The position numbers and the translations under genes were made by a program. 64,000 nucleotides of DNA from Plasmopara viticola. Taxonomy: Eukaryota > Oomycota > Peronosporomycetes > Peronosporales > Peronosporaceae. Every line of letters begins with the position of its first letter. Within the stretch, counting starts at the first letter, position 1. The stretch lies in assembly GCA_001695595.3 (NCBI GenBank), contig MBPM02000005.1, forward strand, positions 434,001 through 498,000, in the 5' to 3' direction. This document shows positions 23,416 to 34,300 of the stretch, piece after piece. The notes under the pieces were generated by a model that did not search any database, had not been told where the DNA came from, and saw only the letters and a program-made list of their open reading frames with translations.

Positions 23416-24510
23416 TGTAATGTAATGTATTACGTTATCGCGTTGCCAAGTTATGCACGTGCTAGGCTCAGTCTGGCTAGTCCACGGCATAGAGTGGTGT
23501 CCGCATACGTCGGGTCTCGTTCGGCGGGCAGTGCATCCAGCACCGAGGTCGTGAGGGTCTTCAATTTCTTTCGGTCTTGTGCAAGGGTACGTACCACTTC
23601 GAGGTCTTGTGCTGTCCGGAGTCGAGAGCCGGAGCCACAGGAAACAAGGTCGTGGTTGAGTGTTGAGGGGAGCGTGGTCCGGGGACGTCCGCGCCATTTT
23701 GCTGCGGTGGAGAAGAAGTAGGCACGCATCTGGAGGTTTGCTGGAAGTCGGGATTGCGGCGAAGTACATGGCCAAACAGGCGCCAGCGAGCTTGTGTCAG
23801 TCGTAGTCTCAGCGGCCGCTCATCACAGAGGTCGTAGAGTCTTGCATTCGAAATGTGTCGTGGGTAGCGATAGCCAAGAGCGTAGCGAAGCTGGCGGCAA
23901 TGGAAACTCTCGAGGCCGTGAAGCTCTGTACAGTCGAATGCGGGTCTTGGGTGAGATGAGCGTGGGGCGGAGCCAGACGGACCAGAGGCGGTGGAGCGCG
24001 AGGGTGGCCAGGGACTTGCGTCGGGATAGATCTTTAATATCGCCGAGGAGTGTTCCGAGCTTCTTAGTGTGGCGCCAGGTGTCTTCTCGGGATCGGGCGT
24101 GTCGAGTGGCGCCCGACGGGTTGCAGTGGCGGCGGATTTCGGTGACTTCGGTCTTGGCTTCTTTTTTTTTTTTCAGAGTTAGAAGGAAGTCATCAATGCG
24201 GTGCTCACCTCTATCGTAGATCTTGGTTTCTCGGGGGCCAAGGATATCGACGCGGTAGCGCCGGAGATCTTCGGGGAGTGTTTCGTGCTTCTTGCGCTTC
24301 GAACCTAGAGAATTCACATTAAAGAGGCCAATCCGGATGCGGTTGGCGCGGTTAAGGGCGTGGAAGGGGGTTTGACCTGGTGCTGGAGACCGTCGCGTCG
24401 AGGGTGAGACTCGTTAGAGACCTGCAGATGCCCGAGAGCACCTGCCCCAAGCGCGCGAGCATTTAGCCCCCGCGCTTGGAAGGAGGGCGTCATCCCAACC
24501 TTTTCCGAAA
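23416..24510 (-). mobile_element. Internally deleted APE-type LINE retrotransposon, copy B
   Basis: Flanked by a perfect 11-bp duplication, TTCCATTGTAA, at 23405-23415 and 24511-24521. Read on the minus strand it has the family 5' leader, then the start of an AP-endonuclease domain (RIRIGLFNVNSLGSK, LPEDLRRYRVDILG, ETKI). It then jumps into the region C-terminal to reverse transcriptase (KLGTLLGDIKDLSRRKSLAT, LHRLWSVWLR, RLYDLCDERPLRLRL, WRLFGHVLRRNPDFQQ, WRGRPRTTLPSTLNHDL) and ends at a stop followed by a short leader and (TTACA)n tail. The catalytic RT core and most of the endonuclease are missing and the frame shifts, so it cannot move by itself. It identifies the parent of the short copies. 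Confidence 0.85.
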
Positions 24511-26211
24511 TTCCATTGTAAGTTTTCTAAAATGCTGCTAATCAAGGTATCTTCATATGCGCCTAAAATCTTTGACTGCCAACTCTACTGTAGAGAGAAA
24601 GTCCAGATGATGGTCGAGACGAATGTCTTGCAAAAGTACATGCGAATGCTCACTATGAACCGCATAAAGAGTCTGAGCGTTATACCCGAAAAGATTGCAA
24701 GCATCTTTGACTGGTCATAACTACAATTCAACTTATACTTTAAGCCGGTTTTGGTAGTAGATGTCATGGTCGCGATGACAGCATCTGCTTTTGCATATTG
24801 GAGTGTGTTTAATAGCGCTTGATCTCTCCTTAAGCTTACTCAATACTTAAAGTGGCGTCGATGTTGTCATCAATGAAAGCATGCGATGCAATCGTTATAG
24901 TAGGCGGTGGCGCGGCATCAAAGGCTGTGATCAAAGCTGTTGACTTCAAATTCAGGTGTGACATCATAAAATAATTTTACTGATTCTTAGCGCGCAACAG
25001 CGCAAGATTTAATATTTCCACAAATTACACCTTGACTGGACATCTGCAGTGTCACATCAGGCACACTGAAAAGCTATATCTTCAAAAAGTCTCAAAGCTA
25101 CTACGAGTGAGGTATCTGAATTCTTGAATAATTAAGGCGCGGCATTGACAAAAAAAGTGTCCGAAAAAACAAGGTTGTTGCTTCTTCAATGTATCTTACA
25201 GCCCAGAGATCATCGACAGAGCAGTGTTTATGTGAAGAATTCCTTGGGTTGACTGCTGCATTACCTGAAGGTTGTCAAATCCATTCTGTATCTACTTGCA
25301 AAGATTTAGCTGACAAGCCGCTGCACGAATCCACTCCGCCGTCTACCCGGTGTAGTAAGCTTGTACATATTGCGTCATGTATGCTGACGAAGCTGCTCGA
25401 GAAAATTCGCTGTCCAGCAATCTCTCAAGAGATAAGCTTGCCCATCCGGTGATTATGGTTGCAGGTTCCGGTATTCTTGTATGTGGGACTAATATTACAG
25501 GGCGAGAAAGCTTCAAAAAGACAAAGTCTGATTTAGATCGATGCGAGCCAGCGTATCCAGCTCAGCTCTTTCCAAGCTAGCGCTTCCTTAATACATGCCT
25601 TCTCTTACACAAGCGACTCTCTTGTCAAATGTGCCAGTCCTTGGTCTGCACTCCATTGCGATCTTTAATGCCTTTATGCCAGGAACTACTCACTGAAGAT
25701 AGTAAGGACATCGCTACGCACACTTACTTTGACAGTAATTGAGTAAACTTGTTCCAGAAAACAAATTGTGGCTCGCGACATGAGCGTTCAAACAGTTTCT
25801 TGGCGAGCTCCAATTCCCTCGATCGCAGCTAAATGATGGGTACGGTAAGTTATACTCCACATGGGCTCTATATAGGTCGGACACATGTATAAACTTACTT
25901 AGGAACACATGTATTTAATTTTCTCATGCTTTTATCTTTGGTCGAACGAATAAGTTCTGGTCAATCTAAAAATCGTAGTGTATTCCTCAAATTATGGACA
26001 CGGCACTGCCCCTATAAGTTATATTACATAAAGGCTTGATATATTTAGCTCAGAGTTCGTAAGCCAATAAATCTGCCGGTAGTTCTCGAAGCCGTTGAAA
26101 CAGCCAATGATGGCGTGCATAATAAAAGCGCAGCAACTTCAACAAGTTCCATGATAGTAACCAGGATAGCTCATTATCGATCCTGCCTCGTTCCAGTCAA
26201 ACCCTTTTGAA

Positions 26212-26589
26212 ATGCTCCGCTTTGTCCGTATCCCAACTCTTGCGCGTAGCGTCTCCACGTCCCGCACCTTGTTGATGGGTCTGCATACGCCACTGACGAG
26301 CTTAAATAATGCCGCCGCGAATGCCAAGTTGGACATGTACGAATCGCTGGACGAGATGGCAGCTAGACACTTTTCTGAGGCTTCAGCCTTTCCAGAGTTT
26401 TCGCCAGCAGAGGATTTGTTACTTGGTCAAACCGTGGCTCACATGCAGCCTAAGAAGCCTGAAATGGACCCACATGCATTAGCTGTGGAAGAACTTATGG
26501 CTGAGATGCAACAGCATTTTTGTGAATCGTCAGACTTTCCAGAGTACACGCCTGTTGAAGAGGAAGCTATAATGCTTAAAGATGTGTGA
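26212..26589 (+). CDS. Small predicted mitochondrial protein with a duplicated motif
   Basis: The 125-residue ORF starts at a clear ATG. Residues 1-30 (MLRFVRIPTLARSVSTSRTL) are rich in Arg, Ser and Leu and lack acidic residues, typical of a mitochondrial presequence. The rest is acidic and carries two related blocks, HFSEASAFPEFSPAED and HFCESSDFPEYTPVEE, each preceded by a helical E/M/A-rich segment. I do not recognise the family. The repeat and presequence argue that it is a real gene rather than chance. It stands alone, 770 bp before the IFT25-like gene on the same strand. Confidence 0.65.
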   Translation: MLRFVRIPTLARSVSTSRTLLMGLHTPLTSLNNAAANAKLDMYESLDEMAARHFSEASAFPEFSPAEDLLLGQTVAHMQPKKPEMDPHALAVEELMAEMQQHFCESSDFPEYTPVEEEAIMLKDV

Positions 26590-27362
26590 GCTGGTGTTAA
26601 GAGGTCGTCTGTGCCTTTAATATTATATTAGTAAGCTTATGTCGGAGATATGACGAGAAAACAATTCACACATGAATCACATCATTTTATAATGTCCTCA
26701 TTCTGTTTTTAAATAATACCCTTACTGTAAATAATCTGGCAGGTCGAATAAAATCTGAATAAACGGTTTGACTGATGCCATTCTTTAACGAATGCAGCAT
26801 CGAACATATTGGCAACAGCATTCGCTGCTAGGCCAACTATATCAAGACAAGTGTAACACGCTTCTAACCAGTGTTTGGCAAAGTGTTGAGATTTGACAAT
26901 GCCAACGCCTACCCATCTATTTTCGACTGATGTCACTTCTTTGACGCCGCATGAATGCTCCTCTGGCGCCTAATAATTGTTGCGCTGGCAAAGCACAGAC
27001 GATGAATTTGATATTAATCATTAATTTATTGTGATTTTGTATCTCATCCTATAAGGGTTCGTAGTGAGATTTATCAAGATTCTTTCGACTCCCACAAGTA
27101 AACACCCGTGCTCTTTCGCGGCCTCCTCGCGAATAATATATGCAAGAAATTAATACTTCCATGGAAATTCGTTTGTGCATGAATTACCTGCTCATGTGTC
27201 GATTTAGTAACAGTGTGGCTGGGATTAAAAACCAAGTACTAAAAAGGATTCTATAAGACCCTATTATAAGACTGACCGACTGCTGCTGCCGATACAGACA
27301 AGAGAGGTGGAGGAGGGAAAGCCGGAAGTTAGAAGTTCGAGACGCCAAACGCACACCGGGTC
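26590..27362. other. Intergenic spacer, nothing recognised
   Basis: The stretch is AT-rich with no convincing ORF, repeat or RNA. The last part presumably holds the promoter of the IFT25-like gene. Confidence 0.5.
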
Positions 27363-28198
27363 ATGAACGAGTCAAATGTCAACTTTGAAGCACAGGTACA
27401 TGCAGATAGTTCTCGCTAGCCGCAAAAGCTGAAGTTCTTACCAATCGCTGTTGGCATGACATCTAGGCTCAAGAGATAAAGCGATTGATTTCTTCAACGA
27501 ATGATGCCGATCGATGTACGGTGCTAGAAGAGCATCTTCGAGAATTGGAGCTTCGAAAAATTCAAGCTGAGCAAGAGCTGGAATTTCTGGCACCAAGCCC
27601 TGCTGCCCATAAGAGGAAGAGTTTTCGACCTGTCAGTGCTAAGCCACGAACGTGGACTTTGACACCGCTGGCTGAGGATGTCGAGGTTGTGCCCATTTCT
27701 TTCCACGGAGTCAATGCTCATTGTTTCGATAATACAGGACTCCCCTTTGTGTCAGAGATATTTAGCAGCTCTTTTGACGAAATGTATTGTCCAGCAAATG
27801 TGCTGGAGAGTGGCACTCGCACGCTGTGGATATCAAGCGGAATGTTTCCACAATTTCTTCAAATTGTACTGCGCGAACCTAAGCGTGTGACCGCCGTTGA
27901 AGTTACGTGTAGGTTTGTTAGCAAGCTTCAGCTACGCGCGTCATGTAATCGCAACGTTGCAATAAACCAAATGACACTATTTGGAGACGTGGAGGTAGGT
28001 GCTGCAGAATGTGAAAAGCTGGACACACATCGGTTTCCGCTAGGATGCTGCGCTTTTGAGGAAGCAAAAGTTATCAATGGTGATGATAGAGCAAAGTCAG
28101 CGGCATTAGTTGAGGCAATCCAGATAGACATAGAGAGTAGATACAGCGATTTCGTTTGCGTGTACTTTGTTAGACTGCACATCGACGAATTTACATAA
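27363..28198 (+). CDS. IFT25: IFT25 (HSPB11)-like intraflagellar transport protein
   Basis: Two exons (27363-27395 and 27467-28198, 71-bp intron, donor GTACAT) encode 254 residues; the join reads NFEAQAQEIKRL. Residues about 25-50 form a coiled coil (LEEHLRELELRKIQAEQELE). The C-terminal half recalls the galactose-binding-like jelly roll of IFT25: SSSFDEMYCPANVLE, then TRTLWISSGMFPQFLQIVL, which parallels the DGNPETFWTTTGMFPQEF block, and a final VYFVRLHI strand. IFT25 pairs with IFT27 in the IFT-B complex that carries cargo along cilia and flagella. Known IFT25 proteins are about 140 residues, so the N-terminal ~100 residues are an extension. It is convergent with the RdRP gene, 105 bp between stop codons. 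Confidence 0.72.
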
Positions 28199-28303
28199 CA
28201 GCTATTCACCTCAGCCTGGAAGTCACTGTCCAAATATGATTTTTTAACGTTAGCATTTATAGAAATAGTTGTGCTTGAAAGCACTTTAATTCAAAATCAC
28301 GGG

Positions 28304-31300
28304 TCAAGGCGTCTCCATATCTGCTTGAGTACGCAAGAAGTCGACAAACTTTAATCCTGTATCCAAGAATTCTCGCGCGAATGCCGGCAGCAAGCGACGC
28401 TCCGGAGTTAAAGTAGGAAGCATAAACTCAGCCTCGACTTTATCACAAACACTCATGAAGCCATCTTCAGGGTTTCGGTCGGGAATGCTAAACTCGCGAA
28501 TATGCATCAACGATAGTTGCATTTCCATATCCGGAGTGGAGTATTTCGCTCCACGGACGTGTCTGACCGTCCCGATGCATGCAGGAGACTCGCCAGCATT
28601 CACGAGATGACGGCTGATCCGTACTTTAGCGCTAGTGTCGTCGCAAAACTCAATGATGCCTCGACCATCGGGTGCAACTTTGCAACACTCAGCCAACTTT
28701 ATGTACAGGTGGTCAGTTTTGGGCATATCCTCGGTGGTTGACACATAAAAGCGAATGTCTGGCGTCGAGTCCATCATGTGACACTCATCGTTCATTTCTT
28801 GCCGCATTTTCAGAGTTGCGCTAAACCAGCGTGACGGGCGAGTGGATATTTTTACAAATTGTAGATCGTCCGTCAGTCTGACGTTGTACTCAAACGACTG
28901 GTGCACAATCGAAACCTGGTACGAGTCAGTCTCTTCGACTAATGTCAGTCCCAGTCGCTTTTCAGCATACTCCTTCGTCCATGGCGCATGCTGAGGCTCG
29001 ATCATCGAGTAAAATGAGTGCGTGACTCCCTTGTCACCTCGTGCAATAGTTTCTGCTTTTTGCAATTTCATTCGAGGTCGCTGTGGCCGCCGCCTTTGTC
29101 TTATACTACCACCACCGCCGAAATCATTGTCATCCACTTCTAAACCGTAGCCCTCCGCACCCCAACCTACCTGCTCCTCACCCCGACTGTCATCCTCCGC
29201 ACCCCAACCTACCTGCTCCTTACCAGAGTTCTCCCCCCACACCACGTCTTCATTTTGACTGTTCACTTCGAGTGGACTATCATCCTGATTGACTAGCAAG
29301 TCATCTGCGTGAGCTCGTTGCTTTTGTTTTGCGATAAGGACAGACTCGTAAAGCTCACGCGCAGTTCGACCACGCTCAAACTCATCTTCTAGCCTCTTGA
29401 TACTAGCGAGCATTATTGTCTCTTCGTCAAACGAACGTGGCAAATTTATCAAATAATGGTGCCCAAATCGCACAAAGGCTTTGGCCTTGGCAACACCAGG
29501 ATTAAGATGCTCGTATCTCGACAATTTAATCATTTGCTGTATAAATTTGGCACAAAATGTGGCCCCTGCATGCTCGTACCACTGACGCCCGTTCATAAAA
29601 CATATCAAGTGCGCTTGATGCAAACGAATGTTGTTGTGCTCACCATGTCGCTCGCCGAAGTAGTCTTGAAACCCAATTTTCTCCTGCTGAGAATCCGCGC
29701 CCTCAAACAACAACAAGCTTGAGCCTTCGTGATGGAAATTTCGATTCGAACGGAACGGCATTCGCGCACCAAGCTCTTGCTCGATCATGCGTATGTGATC
29801 TTCGATGCGTTGCACCACATCACCAGGCCCAATAATCTCAGCTACATATAGATCCGAGCGGAGCAAATTTGGGTGATATTTAAAAGCTAAACGCGTCGAG
29901 CTGCTTGCTTTTGTTTCAAACAGAATTTTACGAGAAAAAAAATCTCTGGCCTCATGTATTCGAGTGCTCAGCGCATGACTAAGTGTAATACGACTTGTCT
30001 GCTCTTCACGATGTGTAAGCAAGTGCTTGATGTCACCCTGAGCGATTATCAGCTGATGAAGCGCGATATGGCACTCAGACCGGAACAATGTGACCGCTTC
30101 AGGTTCCAACTGTGTGTCGTTTTCTGAATCGAGTGGGTCCATGAATCCATAATCGCAATGTGGGGTAGATAATTTCGCGTAGTGTGCAAAGAAGGAAAGA
30201 ATAACATCGGCTGCTGACAGTGCATGTGCATATTCACTTCCAGACACTAGACGCGTCAGCAAATTCGTCCAGAACGTAATGTTTGAGTCGATATCGTTTT
30301 TCTCAAGTACCTGTTTTAGCGTGATCGTACCTGCGCTAATTGGCTGTACAAAATTTTGCTCGGTACAAAATCGTACAAACAACCAAATAAATCCTGTAGG
30401 TGAAAACATATCTAGACCTCCACCCGAGCGTCGCCGAATGAGACCCACACACTTACCCCAACGTATCAAAAAGTACACGCATGGCCAAAAAAAAATGTAC
30501 TTCTCCATATATAACCGAAACAGACGCGTCTTTACAGGCCCGGTTGAAAATTTGCACATTTCAACTGACCATTGTTGAAACGAAAACGATAAGAGGGGCA
30601 CGCGAATACCATCTTTAAGATCTACATTACCGTGTGACCCCTCCAAAACCGCTGCGATAGCCTTCAGTGAGCCACGCGGGGACGTACAGCGAACCATAAC
30701 GTCCAAATCGGACTGCTTTTCAAATGTAAGTAGCCCAGACGAGCCGAACAAAATGAGATCGAACTCCTTTTTCTGCAGATTTCCAGGCATCTCAGAGCGC
30801 AAAGAGCTCACGGCCACCAGCCGATCAAATAAGTCTGCAAGTAGCTCTTCCGTATTGGTTGCAATTTCAGCAAGCATGCACAGTTGTAGCTTTGGGATCG
30901 TTTGAGCGTAGGCCGATAAACGTACTGGTGTCCACAGCTTGTAATGCGCTTTGCTAGCGTTGCTGGATTTGATTGTGGTGAGTAAATCAATCACGATCCA
31001 TGGAAAACTTAAACAACGTGTAGACGCATCGGAGTCATCGTGGGAAACGAAATAGCAGGCTGCGGCAAACTTCAGATCGCCACCTGGTGCAACTTCGGAA
31101 GTGTCGCTATCGAACTGAGATCGAAATGAAGCTTGAAGAGCGTAAAAAGCTTCCTTGCATTGCTCGCCGAAGCGAAAATAATCGGCCTTATATTCACTTC
31201 GAGGCTCCAGAATCATACCTGTCGCTAGTTCTGCCTCAGTTTGAGCTCCTGACATCAGCAACAAAGCTTTCAGGCGCAACTTGTATTGACGGTAACGCAT

Positions 31301-34300
31301 TTTGGCGTGCTCAACGTAATCCGTGTACCCATTTGTTAAGAAGTGATCGTCACGGAATGGCATTTGACTTGCACTTTTCGTCATCGTTGTGTCAAAAATA
31401 GCCTTGCAACGGCGATACATATTGCCTAAAACCTTCCTTGACGGGTAGGATGGTTTATCTTTGTTTTGCATGAAATCCGGATAACTCTTTGGTGCCAATT
31501 TACGCACAATCTCTAAGTCCTTTTCTGCACGAAGACTGTCAACTTGCTTCGAGCAAATACGCGCCAGAATTTTTGCCTTTTCGTCAAGGCTGCCATCAGC
31601 TGATGAATCACACAGCGCAAGGTGGGCATTCGATGCTACACCTAGAATATCATCCTGAATGGAGTGAACATAAAAATCAACCAAACCTGCGTCATCAGTT
31701 GATTGGTGGTATTCCTCACCACGGGGACTGGTATCTCCTCCACTGTCTTCATCAAATACCATAGGGTCCCGAATTTGCGTTCTAGATGGAATTAAACGCT
31801 GGTCCCAGATGACGACAAACATGTCACCGTCCAAATCTCCACCTGTGCACTCGTCAGGATGCGGCCGTGGACCTTTACAAGGAAACACTACACAGTCCTT
31901 AAGCTGACGTATTTGAGCCGGGACATCTGCTTTGCAACGAAGTACCCGAATATCGCCAGGGTGGTGGCACGGACTTCGATGAATAGCAACGTCAACTCCA
32001 TCCAGCAAAATGCAGCTATCAAATCCAGTTTCTTCATCAGTTTCTGTGTACTGCACAAATACTTCTCCATATTGCAATGTCTCGGTAAAATCTGCCACAC
32101 CCATTAGGGTGCGCCCTTTAGCTATAGGTATCCTGGCACGCATCACCGTATTAGCAAGTCGATAGTGATACACTGTTCTAGCCAGCAACGACAGATATTC
32201 ATCAGCTAAGAGTTTCACCTCGAGCCTTCGCACAAGCACATCAATCCACCAAACGACTGTCGGAGGTAAAACCGCTTTCAATTGAAAGTATGCACCATCA
32301 TCGGACGCAATAAGTGAACGGAGATCGCTAAGGAACTCTTCCTGCATTTCCATGAACACATCTTCGTTTATCCCGAGATCGTTTAATATCAAAACACTTT
32401 GACGTGTCAGGTATGCCTCCGACTTGCCCGAGCACGCGACTATTTCAATCATAGTGTGATTAGACGTAAATTTACACATGCTTTTTCGGAGTACGACGGA
32501 TTTCTCGCGGCTGATATCGGGACCTAGGTCAGATACCACAAGAACACCTTTTGCACCTCCTAGGCGAATTTGAAAGGCTGACGGGGTACACGTGAGTTGA
32601 AGTTCCTTCACAATACTCTCCGCTCCAATATTACCTATCTCACCGCATCCGTCCGTGAACACGTATTGATCGTTACCGATATCCTCTACTGGATTATCAA
32701 GTACACTTTGGTCAATCTGAAACGCTTGTTTTGTGGAAGAAAAGGCCTGACCCAAACGTTTCAGATATTTCGCAGGAGACGTCAAGTGTGAAAGATCTCC
32801 AATCCATGATCTGACTTTGTGGTGATCAAGCAGCGTGAAGATCGCACTGCTGTTACGCACTTGACTAAGTGAGCAACCAAGAAAACGAAATTTAACACCA
32901 CCTGTCGCGTGAGGAATTTCAATTCCATTGTTTAACACGTTTCGAATTCGCCCCAAGATCGTTGCGGACATGTAATCCAAGCGTTCCATGTTGTCATCTC
33001 GAAAGTACACATACATAAAGTTATTCGATCCCCAATGTCGGAATACTCGATTCTGTGGCGCTGGATCAGGAGGGCAATACACAATCCTCGAAGGTGTCAC
33101 GATTACTTTGTAGACAATCAAACCCGAGCATAAGAAAGGGCTGGTTATAACTTCTCCTAAAGTGGGACCCTCCTCTTGCATAAAGAGCGAAAATTGATCA
33201 GTGACGCTCTTATTACTCCAATGCGCGCGAAACGACAGAAGTGCCTTCTCTTGAAGTTCCTCATTATGTCCATCTAGAAGTTTGAAGAATTCGGGTGGTA
33301 GAAACCCGTTTGTGAAATAGCTACAGTCGGAGAGGAGACACTGAAGAGCATACGCTACCGGAAGCGCAAAGCGTAATTTTGTAAAAGGCATACTTTTTAC
33401 GACTGCTTTTTGTATTTCTGTTTCGCACACTTCGACCCCGAGTTTGTAAAAAAATACGCGAAGATTCCATAAGTGTGTCATAGATTGCTCTGATAGAGGC
33501 AATGTTAATCGATAACTAAGGGCATGGTATTGGCATATCTTACACTCACGTTCATTGTCAATGTAAAAAGATGGTGGCAGGCGAAATGAGAGATACATTG
33601 ACGCAGCAGTCGAGTGTGTCAGATCAAACCACACCCGCGGTTCGTTTAGTGCTCGCATATCAAATTCCACACGGCGGTAGCCAAAATTTGCTATTAATGC
33701 ATCTGCTACCAGCTCTATGTCAGCTGGCAGCTTGCCGACACCGCCAAATCTTTCTATCTCCATAAAAGCACCTTCCGGGGTCATCAAGCCACGACACAGT
33801 CCGACGCCTGTAATCTTATCTGCTACTTCTCCACCAGCTGCACTCTCCATATCGTCAGTTTCAAAGCGCAGCCAGAACGCCTGCTTTTGGACAAAAAATG
33901 CGACACTGGAACACAGTGTGCTGTACGAAGTATAAATGCTTTGACCGGGAGATGCAGCAACAGTGCATAGCCCCGTGGCTTCGTCTACTAATCTGACTGA
34001 AGCAAATTCACTGACCCTTTCCAGTATAGTCTGCTGCAACTGCTTTGCAGCATTGATAAATACACCACCCAGAACAATATTGTACACCTTATCAGCCATC
34101 GCGTCAAACGTTGCCCGAGTCGTCAAAGCCGATATTTCATTACTTCTGCCGACTGACATCTCATCAGTCACTTCTTCGGGATAGCCGTCCATTAGTTCCT
34201 TCACAGTAGATTTCGACTTAAGCCGTGAGGCGGCCATGTTAGCCATCAGTACCAATCGCTTTTCGTTATCCACGAGTCGTTGATTGCGCTCTTTTCCCAC

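Larger units (their letters stand above)
15420..26211. other. Long gene-free, AT-rich desert
   Basis: Apart from the MITE-like element (21710-21824), the LINE remnant (23416-24510) and a small palindrome (19592-19613), I recognise no gene. Reading frames are short and lack domain hallmarks. One at 20756-20911 (51 codons) begins with a hydrophobic stretch, MRKILLLLLGLFVQV, but has no other support. This is the kind of repeat-rich, gene-sparse DNA common in oomycete genomes. Confidence 0.6.
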
